A stretch of 64,000 nucleotides of DNA from Trichostrongylus colubriformis (taxonomy: Eukaryota; Nematoda; Chromadorea; Rhabditida; Trichostrongylidae): the NCBI GenBank assembly GCA_963978905.1, contig OZ022259.1:32031994-32095993 (forward strand). The letters are read 5' to 3'. The notes under the pieces are model-generated. The model made no database searches, was not told the DNA's origin, and saw only the letters and a program-made list of their open reading frames with translations. This document shows positions 47,705-58,959 of the stretch, piece by piece. A program made the translations under genes and the position numbers. Position 1 is the stretch's first letter. Every line of letters starts with the position of its first letter.

Positions 47705-49677
47705 TCGAAAACATGATCTGTTGGATTGTTACGAAGTGCTAATGCGAGTTATCACCGTACAGTGACAGTCACGCTGTATGTATTCCGTGCTATTCATTCG
47801 TCCATTCTGCTCCATTTTCAGGATGCTGAAGAGCGGCCTTTTCTGGTTCTTAGACTTAATGGCATATATGGCTTTCGGGCTCGTCATCGTGTTTTGTTCC
47901 CCGTTGCAGTGCTTGGGCAATGTGTAGGTATCTTGGGCCACACTGCATTACACGTTTTTCTCACAAGGTACTCAGCGCAGGCTAATCATAGACGCTATCC
48001 TGTAATGCTCTTATAGGGGACGGTAGTTTTATGGGCGGGAGCTTATGTGTATAATCTATTTAGGATGCCTTATTGCTCAGGGCTCGACTGGCCGGTAGTT
48101 AATGTTGAAATTGAGGGCAAGTTGTAATATCGTGCGAAGCGAATCGTATGTTGACACTACGAGTGACTAACCGGTTATTGTTTCAGTTGCCCTTTTTATG
48201 TTACTATATTATTTTTGCTGATATAATCAATAGGTTGGAGCATAAAATGCTACTTTTCATGTTGCGTTTTCTGTATTGGAAAGTGACGTTTTGACGACTG
48301 CCAACTGGGAAGCAGTCCTTGATTGCGATGGTGAAAACGCTCCTGAATAATTACTCAAACACGTTTTTGTTAAACCTTATGATCATGTGGAAAAAAATGG
48401 TTGAAAATAGTTGCATCAGTTATGCACCAACCTTTTAATTAGGGTGTGCTATTTTGATGCTTGACGATGTCAATAGATCATCGAGGTGATATGTAAGGTC
48501 ACTCCGAGGGGTCATTTCATTCCTTTCTTTTCAATGTTATTGCATCACTCGTCTTCGCGTCCTTTATTTCTCTTTTTCCTGTCCAGCTTTGCCAGCGCAC
48601 CGTAGGCACTACCTAACATACATAGTAGTGTACCGCATACTAGACTCGCTTGATCTCCTTCTGCACCCACCGTGTGATGTGCGCGATGTTGTGCGCTAAA
48701 GCTGGTGTATTATTTGGGGAACTTTTGTTTGACAAGGAGTCAAAGAAAAAGAATTGCTAGAACTTTTTTTTTAAATGAGAGGCCGTACATCGACTGTTTT
48801 GTAGAGATGTGCGGGTAGGACAGACGGGAAAGAGCCTTCTTGGCTGTTGTCACAAGAATATTTTTTGATGAAAAAATCATTTTTCTAAAACTGGTACTCC
48901 CCGGCGTGATTTTTTAGTACATACATATCATCCATACACTTCAAAGCAGGCCAGTTGTTGTCGACTTCTGCCTTCGTACCTTGTTCTTTGTATCGATCTT
49001 GGGTTATTTTCGTTACGAAACAGGATTTTTTTCATGCGAACTATTTCCGTTTTCACCCACTTTTTCTGGGTGCATACTGTTTTTAAAGTGATTGACCGAA
49101 AAAAGTTCTTCGGGTTAGGAGCAGGGAAGTTCTCCAACCCACCATCTTTTTTCCATCCCCTTTTGAAACCGCCCGCAGAACGCGTACAGGGTTTCTTGAC
49201 AAGTGTGCCGTATGTTCAGTACAGAGCGCTCTTATTGACACGATATTGGCTTTTCATCGTATGCTCTTTGCTGTTGGCATAGGTGTGTTCGGTCCAGGTG
49301 AAAACCGCTCGCTAGGTGAATCTGCTGTGGCTTTTCGCTGTATTCTCGAGTAGATTTTTCGCTTTACTCGTTCATGGTGACGTCTTGATATCATTATTAT
49401 CTAGATCAGTAATAGAGAAATGTTGTTCACATGTGATTCGCTCACTCATGATTAATTTATCCATCTTTGAAAGCTCGTTTTTATATGATTTGTATGGAAT
49501 GGAATTTTTGAAAAAAAAACGCAAGAGCTTTTGCTGCGGCATGCTTTCGCAAGCAAATCGCGACGAATTGAAAATCTCCGCTCATGGCACTCTTTGAAGG
49601 TTTCCGAATTTTGGAAAAGACCAATTTTTGAGAGGAATTTTTCGGAGTTATCGTGAAATGCCAAATTAATGAACACT

Positions 49678-49705
49678 GATTTCAGAGGTGTAGTGTTGTG
49701 GCTTT
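49678..49705 (+). promoter_or_regulatory. Acceptor site and 20-nt 5' UTR before the Musashi ATG
   Basis: TGATTTCAG ends at 49685, a nematode-style 3' splice site, and the ATG follows after only 20 bases. In nematodes such an acceptor close to a start codon is typical of SL trans-splicing. It could equally be the end of an intron after an upstream non-coding exon. The sequence alone does not decide between them. Confidence 0.6.
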
Positions 49706-49887
49706 ATGGACGAGCACCATCACACGGCGACCAGCGGCGGCTCGACCTCGACGGCTGCAATGAATAATTCGAACACTGGTGGTGGTGGTGGCGGTGGTAG
49801 TGGCAGCCCGACGGGTGATTCTGGAAAGCACGATGAGGCCCGACTCAACGCTGATTCAGACGATGGTTCACAAGCTCAGGATCCGGG
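49706..49887 (+). CDS. msi-1: Musashi coding exon 1
   Basis: Encodes residues 1-60 plus two bases of Gly61. The ATG is the first in the exon and lies 20 bases after a consensus acceptor (TTTCAG ending at 49685). The donor is GGG|GTAAGT. The translation is rich in Ser, Thr, Gly and Asp, with a (GGT/GGC)n tract coding for a polyglycine run, and ends in SQAQDP-G, the segment that leads into RRM1 in worm Musashi. This low-complexity head is probably disordered. An alternative start from another first exon cannot be excluded. Confidence 0.9.
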
Positions 49888-52800
49888 GTAAGTGAAGTGT
49901 GTCTCGATAACGGCAGCTGTGAACAACAGTACAGAGCCGCGGAGTTGTTAAGAGGTGGTGGTATTGGGTTTCAGTGATTGCCGTCCCGCTCATCGATTCG
50001 AAGTCTGAGAAGAATTTGACTGTTAAATTGAAATGAAAATGTTTCATTTTTCTATCTCCACTTGCCATGGGTCAGCCATCGGTCATAGGGAGCTTGTGAA
50101 CCAATGGTAGATAGATGGAAATATTCACGTGGCTTCAGGCAAAGATGAAGTTATCCTTGGGCAAATAGGGGGCAGGCACTATAAAAGGTGGGTGAAAAGT
50201 TTGTGGAGATAAGCAATCAGACCATGATTATCTCTTGCATACTTTTCTTGACCCGTCTTTGAATATAACTTTCAGACCTGAATTATTTCCCTGTGAAAAA
50301 AGCTCTTCCGCTAACAGCAGCATGACCAAAATGGCAGGTAAAAAGCAAAATTCGTAAGGAAAAAGGTGTTGAAGCGACCTCTAGCAGTGAATAGTTTGAA
50401 AATGATGTTGCAGCTGTGACACAGACCTCTGAATTTGATTGTGACGGTGTTATCCCAGGGCCAAAAGGGAAATTTTGCCAGACAAGGTGTCATGATGGCC
50501 AACACCGCCTTTTAGAAACTCCGTGGTTGAAACTGTTGCCTGAAACTTTCCTGTTAAACTCTTAGCTACCTCGAAACACCTTTTTTTCAGGAAGATGTTC
50601 ATCGGCGGTTTGAGCTGGCAAACAACGGCTGGTGAGTATATGTGGCAGTGGCTGTGCGGCTGCGCTGTTGTTGTTTTGATGGGAGAAGAACGCTCGAGCT
50701 TGTTTGTTCGACGGCAATCATGGAATGATAGTACTAGTTACTGGGTGATATGCAGGGCGCCGACTGTGCTAGGGTCAGTAAAAGGCCGACTGCAGTATCT
50801 CGAAAGACAGCATCGGAACATTAGATCTTGCAGTCCTTTTATTGGAAATTGGTCCAGTCGCTTTAATAGCAGCGGTTCTAGAACAGTTTGATACGAAGAA
50901 CTGGGTACATCGATTTGTTCTTTCCACTTCTCGGACCTCATACACCTCCTTCAGGGAGTTTTTGGGTGAGAATATTTACATGTGGTTATCTGACCAAGAA
51001 AGGCAAGATGTGTTTTGATGCTGTGCGGCTTGTGTGTGTGGGAGGGGGGGGGGCTGGTTCCTTTTGTGGCTGGCCGTTGTCGTAGTCGGTGCCGCATCGA
51101 TTTCCATCGTGAACCAAAAACATGTCTGCCGTGTCCACAAACAGATTCTGGGGTCGAGGAAGATATTAGTGAGAATAGAGGGCTTGGAATATTCTTTAAA
51201 TTCTGAATTTGGAATGACGCTGTGTTTCACTGAAGAGTTATAAAGCGATATCTGGAAGCTGTCATAGATAGGCCTTCCTAGCTTCCTACTATAATTCCCA
51301 TAAAAGTTAAGCCCTAAATATTAAGTGGTTAATATGCAATTTTTAGATATTTTGATGAGTTGTCTACTTAGGAGCAATATTTGTGTTTTCAGAGGGCCTA
51401 CGCGACTATTTTGGTCGTTTTGGTGAAGTTAACGAGTGTATGGTTATGCGGGACCCGGCAACTAAACGGGCTAGGTAGGTGACTATCAACTTAGCTAATT
51501 TCTTGTTTTGTCCATGATTGTGGTTAATTTTGGTGAATAGGTTTTTGAAAAGATACAGTGTGATCGAGAGTTTTGAACATTTTTGACCGAACTTTGTGAA
51601 AACCTAATTTGGGTTGGACATGTAACGAATCCATTACCAGAGGGCTTCTCCGTATAAAATAAGTAGTTAATGTCGTGACGGTCTTCGTGATGGAGCTCCT
51701 TAATCCTTTGAACTAAGGCGGTAAAGGGCAAGTTCCTGTATAATCCCTGTCTATCCTTATCAGGATTCTTACCGTCGCCCATGCTGATGATATCTTCACC
51801 CTTGCTTTCCTTTCAGCGTCTCTAGACTATGACATGACTTGGTTCCTCTATTCATTTCACTCGTTACTTCTAACTGTCTGCTTCTCTTTAGACGGGCCTA
51901 ATGTCATTTCCTAGCTACTCATTGTCCGCTTCAGTCGCTTTGTTCCTCGCAGTCTTTCAGAAATTTCCTGGACATTCCTGGCAATTCATCGCAGCGCCTC
52001 AGTTTTCGCATTGTATAATTTGCCTTTACGTGATGCGCGGTGCTCACAGCCCACCTATTGGTTTACTTTATTCCTTTTCAATATCTTTTTATCTTATTTT
52101 TGAACTATTGGCATTACTCAGCATCGAAATTATCTCTCGAGAAACTATGTATAAATATTTGGGTTCTTTGTATTCAGTTCCTCATTTCAAGAGCTACAGT
52201 TTTGCAGCTACTTTACAAACACTTCAACGCTGGAGTCCAACTTTTCGGATAAAATGGCAGTTGGAAAACCTGAACATTAGATTTGTTGTAATTTTTTTTT
52301 AGAGGATATGTGTTGTTTTCAGAGGCTTCGGGTTTATCACATTTGTCGATCCGGCTAGTGTAGATAGGGTATTGGCTACTGAGGAGCACGAATTAGATGG
52401 CAAAAAGGTGATTTTTCAGTTCAGCAAATTTTGTTTTTTTACTGAAGGTCGTTGGATAATCTTCGCCACTCCGCATTATCTACAATTCCAAAATGGAGGC
52501 TATTCTCAATAAAGAGGGGAGGGCATCTCATGAATGAACCCTAGATTTGAAACGTGTAGATTGTAGGAATTAGAAGAGGTTGGAGTTTTTGCTCAGACAT
52601 TAGAGCGGTCTTACGGTAATGGTGGAACTTGTGGGCTCGGCTTCCTGGGTGGGCAGTGGTCATGTTCACTCAGGTTTTTCCTGTCACATCACTGCATGAG
52701 ATTCAAGGTGATAAGATTAGAGGAGGGTTGCCTCTGAGGTTTACGAGGCCCCTGGAAATTTCAACGTTTTTCGATTAGTACGGAAGCGCAAGCAGTCATG

Positions 52801-53517
52801 ATGGATATTATTCATTGTGTGCATATTATTAGGTTGTTCGGAAAGAAATGCGCGTTGAATTTGTCCATTTTTCTCGTTTCTCTAAACTAGTTATATCTAT
52901 CAGGAAGAGATTTTTCATGTGCATCTTTTCATATATCTTTGTCTATGTCTAATTTGATTTTGTGAAGAAAAAAAAAGTTTCAACGACTTGAGGCCAACTT
53001 CCATGTCCTTCGTCCTCCAAGCTTTAATTACCGTTCTTGAAACGCTGGAACTTTGCTCGACACTTTATACAGCCAGATCCATCCGCAAACATTATCACGC
53101 CCTGCGACAAATACTTATCGGCTTTCGCATCAAATCTTGCATTTTTTTGAATTTTTTTTAATTTTGAAAAGAAAAAAATTTAAAAATATTTTTGAATTCT
53201 TTTTTGAAAGAAGAAAGTAGTATAGACGAATATACTTCAAAAAATGCACAACAGAAACCTTATTTTAATTGATAAAACTGTTTTACAAAATCTTCTACAG
53301 TTGGAGAGAATTAAATAGACAATTCAACGCGCACTTCTTTCCGAACTTTCCGAACCGATATATGTAATTTACGTGATATTATTCATGATATCTTTAGCCG
53401 CAGTACTCAGTTTTATTTCGTCAAAATGATTTTCTTTCACATTACCCTCAAACGGCTTACAATTGTCTTTTGCAGATTGATCCGAAGGTCGCTTTTCCAA
53501 AGAGATCACAGACAAAG
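49706..53517 (+). CDS. msi-1: Musashi-family RNA-binding protein, 5' part of gene (5 exons, RRM1 complete, RRM2 not in window)
   Basis: Musashi proteins are two-RRM, sequence-specific translational regulators that bind UAG-containing motifs in mRNA 3' UTRs; in animals they act mainly in the nervous system and germ line. The five exons below join without a frame break into 144 residues. Residues 1-60 are low-complexity (a His run, Ser/Thr, seven Gly in a row, then an acidic stretch). RRM1 begins at about residue 62: RNP2 is MFIGGL (63-68), followed by the Musashi-typical SWQTT with Trp70; RNP1 is RGFGFITF (102-109). The RNA-stacking aromatics Phe64, Phe104 and Phe106 are all present. The diagnostic linker [10 protein letters not shown] (131-140) follows. 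The second RRM, the C-terminal region and the stop codon are missing from the window. The closest family call is nematode MSI-1; a DAZAP1/hnRNP-type protein is less likely given the [12 protein letters not shown] and DPKVAFPKR signatures. The introns hold several miniature transposons. Confidence 0.95.
49888..50590 (+). other. Musashi intron 1 (703 bp)
   Basis: GT-AG intron, donor GTAAGT and acceptor TTTTTTTCAG. I see no repeat family or extra exon in it. Confidence 0.85.
50591..50631 (+). CDS. msi-1: Musashi coding exon 2 (41-nt microexon, RNP2)
   Basis: A 41-base exon between TTTTTTTCAG and GCTG|GTGAGT. It completes Gly61 and encodes [13 protein letters not shown], the RNP2 strand of RRM1 plus the Musashi SWQTT motif, and leaves one base for the next codon. 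Frame and phase (2 in, 1 out) match both neighbouring exons exactly. Confidence 0.95.
50632..51392 (+). other. Musashi intron 2 (761 bp)
   Basis: GT-AG intron, donor GTGAGT and acceptor GTGTTTTCAG. It contains a G tract near 51041-51052. Open frames inside have no recognisable domain. Confidence 0.85.
51393..51474 (+). CDS. msi-1: Musashi coding exon 3 (RRM1 helix 1 to strand 3)
   Basis: An 82-base exon after GTGTTTTCAG, with donor CTAG|GTAGGT. It encodes [19 protein letters not shown] followed by RDPATKRAR, covering helix 1 and strand 2 of RRM1. It ends two bases into Arg102, so the intron falls just before RNP1. The GEVNEC and MRDPATKR segments are strongly diagnostic for Musashi. Confidence 0.95.
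51475..52322 (+). other. Musashi intron 3 (848 bp)
   Basis: GT-AG intron, donor GTAGGT and acceptor TGTTTTCAG. An open frame at 51901-52302 runs almost to the acceptor, but it is hydrophobic and T-rich and shows no family signature, so I treat it as intronic. Confidence 0.8.
52323..52407 (+). CDS. msi-1: Musashi coding exon 4 (RNP1)
   Basis: An 85-base exon between TTGTTTTCAG and AAAAAG|GTGATT. It encodes [17 protein letters not shown] and then [18 protein letters not shown] is the core of RNP1, with both aromatic RNA-contact residues, and HELDGKK is typical of RRM1 strand 4. The exon ends at a codon boundary (phase 0). Confidence 0.95.
52408..53475 (+). other. Musashi intron 4 (1068 bp), half of it a miniature mariner-like element
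   Basis: GT-AG intron, donor GTGATT and acceptor TTTTGCAG. About 530 bp is the mariner-like inverted-repeat element at 52829-53358. The remaining intron would be about 540 bp, so the insertion roughly doubled it. Confidence 0.85.
52829..53358. mobile_element. Mariner-type MITE, copy 2 (inside Musashi intron 4)
   Basis: Left end is TA + TTAGGTTGTTCGGAAAGAAA; the right end is the inverse complement, with a small internal repeat in the TIR (TTCCGAAC appears twice). The TTAGGTTG start and TA target site are typical of mariner family elements. The body matches the element at 9130-9671, including the T/A-rich centre and the segment AAGTTTCAACGACTTGAGGC. No transposase frame survives. Confidence 0.85.
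53476..53517 (+). CDS. msi-1: Musashi coding exon 5 (42-nt, inter-RRM linker)
   Basis: A 42-base exon between GTCTTTTGCAG and ACAAAG|GTGGGT, phase 0 at both ends. It encodes [14 protein letters not shown], the end of RRM1 and the start of the linker to RRM2. Because it is symmetric and small, skipping it would keep the frame but remove the end of RRM1. This is the last Musashi exon I can find in the window. Confidence 0.93.
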
Positions 53518-53574
53518 GTGGGTTATGCCATTTTTTGCTCAAGGTGGCAGCGGAATTTTTATTCTTATGTCACA

Positions 53575-53619
53575 TGATTCGGTGTGAAAGGTGTTCGCGT
53601 GATTCGGTGTGAAAGGTTT
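53575..53619. repeat. 25-bp tandem duplication
   Basis: TGATTCGGTGTGAAAGGT occurs at 53575 and 53600, just after Musashi exon 5. Confidence 0.85.
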
Positions 53620-54060
53620 CATGTTTGTAGATCATAACAGGCCTTAGCAAATAAATGTTGAGATAGGAATGAACTGAACAATGATACTGAGTATGTTACG
53701 GTCCCTTTAATTTCATATTCGAAGCATGTACTGAGCGCTTGCTCTTGATAATTTAATCACAGAGGCTATACCAGTTGGATCGTTTTGGAGGTTGCTCGAA
53801 ATGGATTCTGTCAGTGGTTAAGTACTTTTTCTTCTTGTGTGCCCGAGATTAGAGCCTTTCAGCAAACTGAGGCTTCTGAGCCCATATTCCATCTTCATAT
53901 TTCATCTTTTGAAATTCACAGGTTGTCTCAAAGTTCAATCAGAAGGAAATGCGTTTTTAGCTTATAAACGCAGGGCCTCGGGGTCTCCGATGGCTCAAAA
54001 ACACAACATTGAATGGTTCGATAAATTATCTTTCTGTCTGTGGTGACGAAAGCACCATGA

Positions 54061-54381
54061 ATGTGGTTTGTGGGTCGGTGCCTTGTTGCTTTCCTGGCAT
54101 CTATTAATTGTTTCTTTTTCTTTTGCCACCCGATCGGAGCGGTTGACGCTGCCATGTGGTGGCACGGCAACATTTTCAAGGGTTCACCTATCGTTCAGCG
54201 TGTATATTCGATGGCATCATCACGTCCTCATCCGCGGATAGGATCATCAGTGGTTCTTCATTGTCGGCTGCCTGCCGCGTTTTCCCATATTTCTTCGCTA
54301 GATCGCTCCCTAGTCCTAGCCATGCTTAGAGTCGTTCTTCGTAATTCGAAGTGGATGGCCATGCACACTCTGGGGACGTGA
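54061..54381 (+). other. GC-richer 106-codon open frame inside Musashi intron 5
   Basis: An open frame from 54061 to 54381 starts with a hydrophobic stretch of about 25 residues (GRCLVAFLASINCFFFFC) and continues without a recognisable domain. It does not resemble any Musashi C-terminal segment. It lies just before the TTAA element at 54626. Chance or a transposon fragment is more likely than a gene. Confidence 0.2.
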
Positions 54382-54625
54382 TCATAAAATCTGAAAAGAA
54401 AATCTCTGACAGTCGATGCCGTTCGATGTTTTTTTGAAAAGCTTCATTCATACCGTATGAACTCCTTACACAGCTGAGATGCGGCATAGAAATTTCAGGT
54501 GATTGGTTGGAGGATTTAGGTTGATTATCCTGAAAGAGAGGTAGAGGGTAGTGGCATGGTGGGACATACTATAACTGAAGTATGTAGTGTTATCTCACGA
54601 TGAGGGTCTTATCGCTCAAAAACAA

Positions 54626-55038
54626 TTAAAGACACCGTTAGGGGTAAGTTCGGCAGATTGGGGGATTACGAAAGTAGAGGTGCTCAGCATTATCACAGTA
54701 GAGAAAGAACGACATGAAGCGGCGAAAAAACCGAGAAATAGGAACCCAAAAATCCCCTTTCTCTCCCTCGTTCTCTGCGTCTTTAGCCGGAGTGGACTGA
54801 AGACAGGCCAGAGTCTGAACCAGCCGGCCGCGATTGTTGTCCCGCCCCTCCACGGCGACTCCGCCGGGCGCATAACGGCATAACGGCATGCAAAGCTGCG
54901 GGGTCGTTATAAGACTTCAAGCCGCGTATTTTCAACGCGATTTTCGCCACATATGACGTCTTCTGAAGTAAAAGGTTCGTTTTCAGAGAACATGTACTCC
55001 CAGATCTCAGTTTTCCTTACCCCTAATGGTGCCTTTAA
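54626..55038. mobile_element. TTAA-flanked miniature element, second family (GACACCGTTAGGGGTAAG ends)
   Basis: 413 bp with TTAA at both ends and TIRs AAGACACCGTTAGGGGTAAG / AAGGCACCATTAGGGGTAAG. The GC-rich core (CAGCCGGCCGCGATTG, CGACTCCGCCGGGCG) gives open frames on both strands that are not genes. Related, more diverged sequence is found near 9770-10070, 24700-24930 and 58670-58740. Confidence 0.82.
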
Positions 55039-55604
55039 GGCGAAAAAACTTCGAGTCACTGGATTTTTGTGTCCTTCTCGCTTGAACATCTTCTGATTCA
55101 CTTGACTTCCTAACCAGCTGAACGATCTAATGAGCGCGTTCGCGCGTTCGAAGCTGTGCATAGAAATTTTTTGGTGGAGCCTGCGACCGCGGAAAGCAAA
55201 AAGCAACCCTTTGTCACTAATGAGGCTTCTTGTATCGAATTGTTTTTCTGTGTAATTATGAAATCTCATTTGTCCATTCCAGCCTTAATCCATCTCAACT
55301 GTCATTTACAATGCGAAAAGGGGTGCTACAAACATATCAGTTCAAAGTCCGTCATCCGTCTCCCTAAAGTTTCTAGCAGCGTTGATGAAGTTTTTATATT
55401 GAATTCTTTTTCTTTCGCGCATGCATTGAGCGTATTGAAAATGGGGTCTTAAATGTCTTTCTGATTTCCTCTAGTATCAGTCGTTTCTTGAATGTAGCTA
55501 GTTAACACTTCTTACATTTTGGAGAAATTATTGTATAAGATACTTTGTTCTCGACTCGAATACGGAAAAGTGGACATTGTTGTGGGAGACCCTATAAAAA
55601 TCAT

Positions 55605-55740
55605 AGTGCGGATCAAAGGAATCGTTCATGAAATTCAAGTCTTTATGTCATCCATATACTTATGTTGTATTTTCTTACTTAGGGCCGCATGTGAAGTTCA
55701 CATGAAACAATGGGAATCTGGTTGAGATACAGCTCCTTAA
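55605..55740. mobile_element. Partial copy of the ATCGTCCACG family
   Basis: CAAAGGAATCGTTCATGAAA, CTTATGTTGTATTTTCTTA, GGGCCGCATGTGAAGT and GAGATACAGCTCC follow the order of the 31984 copy. Only the left portion is present, in Musashi intron 5. Confidence 0.6.
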
Positions 55741-56464
55741 AGTAACGGCCGACAGGGTGGGGCGTGCGAGGGGGCATGGCCAGCATGGCTCTTGTACAGA
55801 GCGGGAAAGAGGCGACGATCACATGGGCAGGGGCGCAGAGTAAGAAGCGTCAAGATTGGACGCAAAAATTTAAACCGCTTTTTGCCTACTGACAGCTGTT
55901 CGAATGTTGCTCGGCTGTTGCTGTGGCGGGAATTCGAAGGAGTTGCTCCTCTTCCAGTTTTTCGATTTCTGCTTCGGAACAAAGGAATTTTCTCGTGCAT
56001 CTAGTAAAGGCGGAATTAAAAGGAGTTAGAATCATGGAATTTCCGTGTACGGTTTCTAGAAATACGTTGCTTGCTGTGTCATTCTTCTGGTAGTTGGCTG
56101 GTGAGTTGCAGTTGCATGAGTAATGCGCTGTGTTCAATTACGTATTTGTAGCCGTGAAGGCATTATTGCACTCTCGGTTGTGAATGCCAACTCTCTTTGT
56201 GTCAAAGACCTTGGCATTTTAGAGCTCCAAATGTGTTTTTCTTTAAAGAAACTGTATTTCAATTCCCGCCATAGCTGTATTTCTTCCTCCTTTTCCAGCA
56301 GAAGACGTATTCTTGTTATGATTAGCCTTATTTCCGAACTTCACCACTTCTCGATTCTTCACAAAAGCTTTATCACTATTCATCCACGAATCTATGGTAA
56401 TGACTACCTCAGCGCAGCCTGTGCTACATTCCGTTCACATTCCTTTATACGCTTGATTTTCCGT

Positions 56465-56600
56465 TGAACTTTCATAGGCAGCGCTCGTCTCGAGGGAACC
56501 GGCTCGCATCAGCCGCTCCTTGACGAGCTTCTTTTCGACAGCAGTGGCTGAAGGCGACTTTCGTGCCGAGTATGCGATAAGCTAGCATTCGCGAATAATT
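56465..56600 (+). other. GC-richer block in intron 5
   Basis: After TTTCATAG, about 110 bases are CpG-rich (GGCAGCGCTCGTCTCGAGGG) and open in one frame. No family match. Possibly an unrecognised exon or regulatory island. Confidence 0.2.
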
Positions 56601-57399
56601 GAGGTTAGCAGCGTCAGGCTTTCGTGTGAAGCGCAATTGTTGATTCATAGAGGTTGTATGCTCACTTGGGGTTGGGGTGAGGGCGAAGTAGCTATCGATA
56701 TGAAGCTTTTTTGCTTATCTGCTTTCCCCGGTTTCTTATTTTCTTGTTTATAATCTTTTACTCTGCTTACCTTTTCACCTCACTGCGAGGAACTCTTGAC
56801 GCGTGCTTCTTCCCCGTCCCCTCCAGTGTTTAACTTAATCAAAGGCTGCAGGTTTTTTGCTCAATCATTTATGTCCATGCTTCATTGTTCTCAGTGTAGT
56901 ATTCTCTTCATTTTCATCTTCATGAACTCCCAAGTTTCACTTTCGCTCATGTGGAGTGTGTGGTATAGATTCTCTAACTGGTATCTTCAAGTCAATAGGT
57001 AGCTTTCAGAATAAGAATAGTACGGTGAAATGCTGCGGTCAGGTAGTACACGCAGCTGTCACTTTTGCTTTGTTTTGGCAGAAGTAGAACGTATGGACAG
57101 TTGGTTATGTTGTTTACTATAGCTTTTTCGCTTTACGTTTTTGTGACTGCATGGGTGGCATACGTGTCAGCTTGTGTCTTTCTGGAATTTTTTGCTCGCA
57201 AAAGACCTACTACCGACTCTCCGTTTCTTTCCGCTCTGCGTTCCCTCCCCTCCCTTCCACTGCGTAACTACTTCATTCCGAATGCGTCCATATAGTTTGG
57301 TCGCTTTAGGCAAAGCCCTAACCATCTCGTAAACAAGCTAATCACTTTTCCTTGTCAAGTATAATATTTGTTGTGCAGTTATTTATAACGAGTGCTGGG

Positions 57400-57512
57400 T
57401 GTTGTGCATCCGAGCGCAGAACGACGTGTTTTCGTGGTACGTGATGTTTTCGTACCCACATTCAACATCGTTGACACTGCTGCTGTCCCAATGGACGAAG
57501 CAGATATCGCGT
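57400..57512 (+). promoter_or_regulatory. Candidate alternative first exon or promoter in intron 5
   Basis: CpG-containing stretch ending GTCCCAATGGACGAAGCAGA then TATCGC|GTGAGA: an ATG in good context followed 20 bases later by a strong donor. A frame through it reads RRVFVVRDVFVPTFNIVDTA. It could start a shorter Musashi isoform lacking RRM1, or be chance. Confidence 0.25.
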
Positions 57513-58057
57513 GAGAAAAAATTAATCGCTGTGTGAATGTTCAGGATAGTTAGTTGATGTCGACAATCTTACGGGAGTGTCAGTACTTGACGTCTTGCAT
57601 GAGATATTTTGTGTTCAGGCTGGGGTGGGCTCCGTTACCGAGGTGATTAGGATTACGGTTGTTCATTCCCACGCTGTAATATGTTTCTTTTTCTTGAAGG
57701 AAGTCATTTTCTGAACAGTCTGTCGTTTACGCGTTTTTCCTGGAACTTTCTGGATTCATTTGAATTCATTTCAATTGGGCTTCAGCTATTAATTTTGCCC
57801 GCTCTTATTACCTTCCTGTCGTGTGTTCTTTTCTTCACCTCGTTAAAACTTATTCAAACCTGTCCTGGCTTTCGTCGCAAATCGTCCTTTTTTCCGGAGT
57901 TGTAAGTAAGCACTTACAGGCACCATGAAGGTGATGACGTCAGAACTTACCATTAGAGAGTGCATCGAGGCATCCTCAGGGTTTGCATGTTCGGTACGAA
58001 GGTTGTTGTATGCTTAGAAATCCCAAAAGAGTTCCCCAGACGACGATCTTTCTTTTT

Positions 58058-58521
58058 TTAAAGGAACCGGAAGGGGGTCCGAAACAAGAGGAAGATGCAA
58101 AGAAATGAGCATTTTGCAATGAACACTCAAGGTTAGAAGCGATAATAGGCGAAAAAACCCAGACTCGAAAGTGCGACGCTGCGGTGTATATTTGCATCCC
58201 ATTCGCATCAGCGCATCCATTCCGAGTTGTCCGCTGTAGGAGACGGGCCGTGGCCCAACATTAGTTGTAGTACCTGACTCCCAGCGCAGTGGAGTGGCCA
58301 TTCCCAACTACATTAGCATTCATGTAAGTACATCTAGAAACAATATAAGAAAGAACAAAGTAAAAAGTTAAGGAAAAAACAAATTAATGATAGAAACATC
58401 TTTTTTTGGCACCATGCCAAGGCGTCAAGTAGGCGAGTTTGTGCAATGGCGGCCCCTTAAACTCGTCCACACTACGTCTGCTCTACCGTAAGCGAAAATT
58501 ACCCCCTTCTGGTGTCTTTAA
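58058..58521. mobile_element. TTAA-flanked miniature element, copy C (in Musashi intron 5)
   Basis: 464 bp, TTAA at both ends, same orientation as copy B, same length as copy A, with the full TIR pair. Insertion in a long intron on the antisense strand relative to Musashi. Confidence 0.88.
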
Positions 58522-58669
58522 GGGAGACATCTCGAGTGTAGAAACGGAAGCGTTTCCCCAGTCGTATTCCCTGAAAAAAATTCGAGCCTTCGCGGCTGTG
58601 GTTTATCTGCCCTTGCGTCTGCATCACCTCAATGATGTAGAGCGGGCGGAAGTACGCTTTCGATCATGG

Positions 58670-58745
58670 TAGAGCTTTCATTACTCGGGTTTTCGATCGT
58701 TTCTTTCTCTACTGTCGCACTACCTAGCACCTCTACTTTTACACT
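58670..58745. mobile_element. Fragment related to the 54626 TTAA element (inverted)
   Basis: The complement reads GTAGAGGTGCT, then CAGTAGAGAAAGAA, matching the left part of the element at 54626. About 75 bp only. Confidence 0.45.
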
Positions 58746-58959
58746 TCACGATCGGCCGAAATTATACGTGTCGGTCATCAAGTTCCACTTCTGAGGGAGT
58801 GCGTTTCGTCTGGAGGTGTGGAGTTGGTAGGAAAAGTCATTATGATTGTGGTATATATGGGGCCCCTTGTAGTTATCTGAGGGAAAAAACAAGTACTGTA
58901 AGATTTTTTTGGCTTAAGTGGCCCAAATGAACTTCTTTTTTCGAAGTTGCTAGGATATG

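Larger units (their letters stand above)
44500..49677. other. No gene recognised; region just upstream of Musashi
   Basis: Contains the 32-bp triple repeat (47609) and a degenerate foldback arm (46855). Otherwise unique A/T-rich DNA that must include either the Musashi promoter or an upstream intron. Confidence 0.5.
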
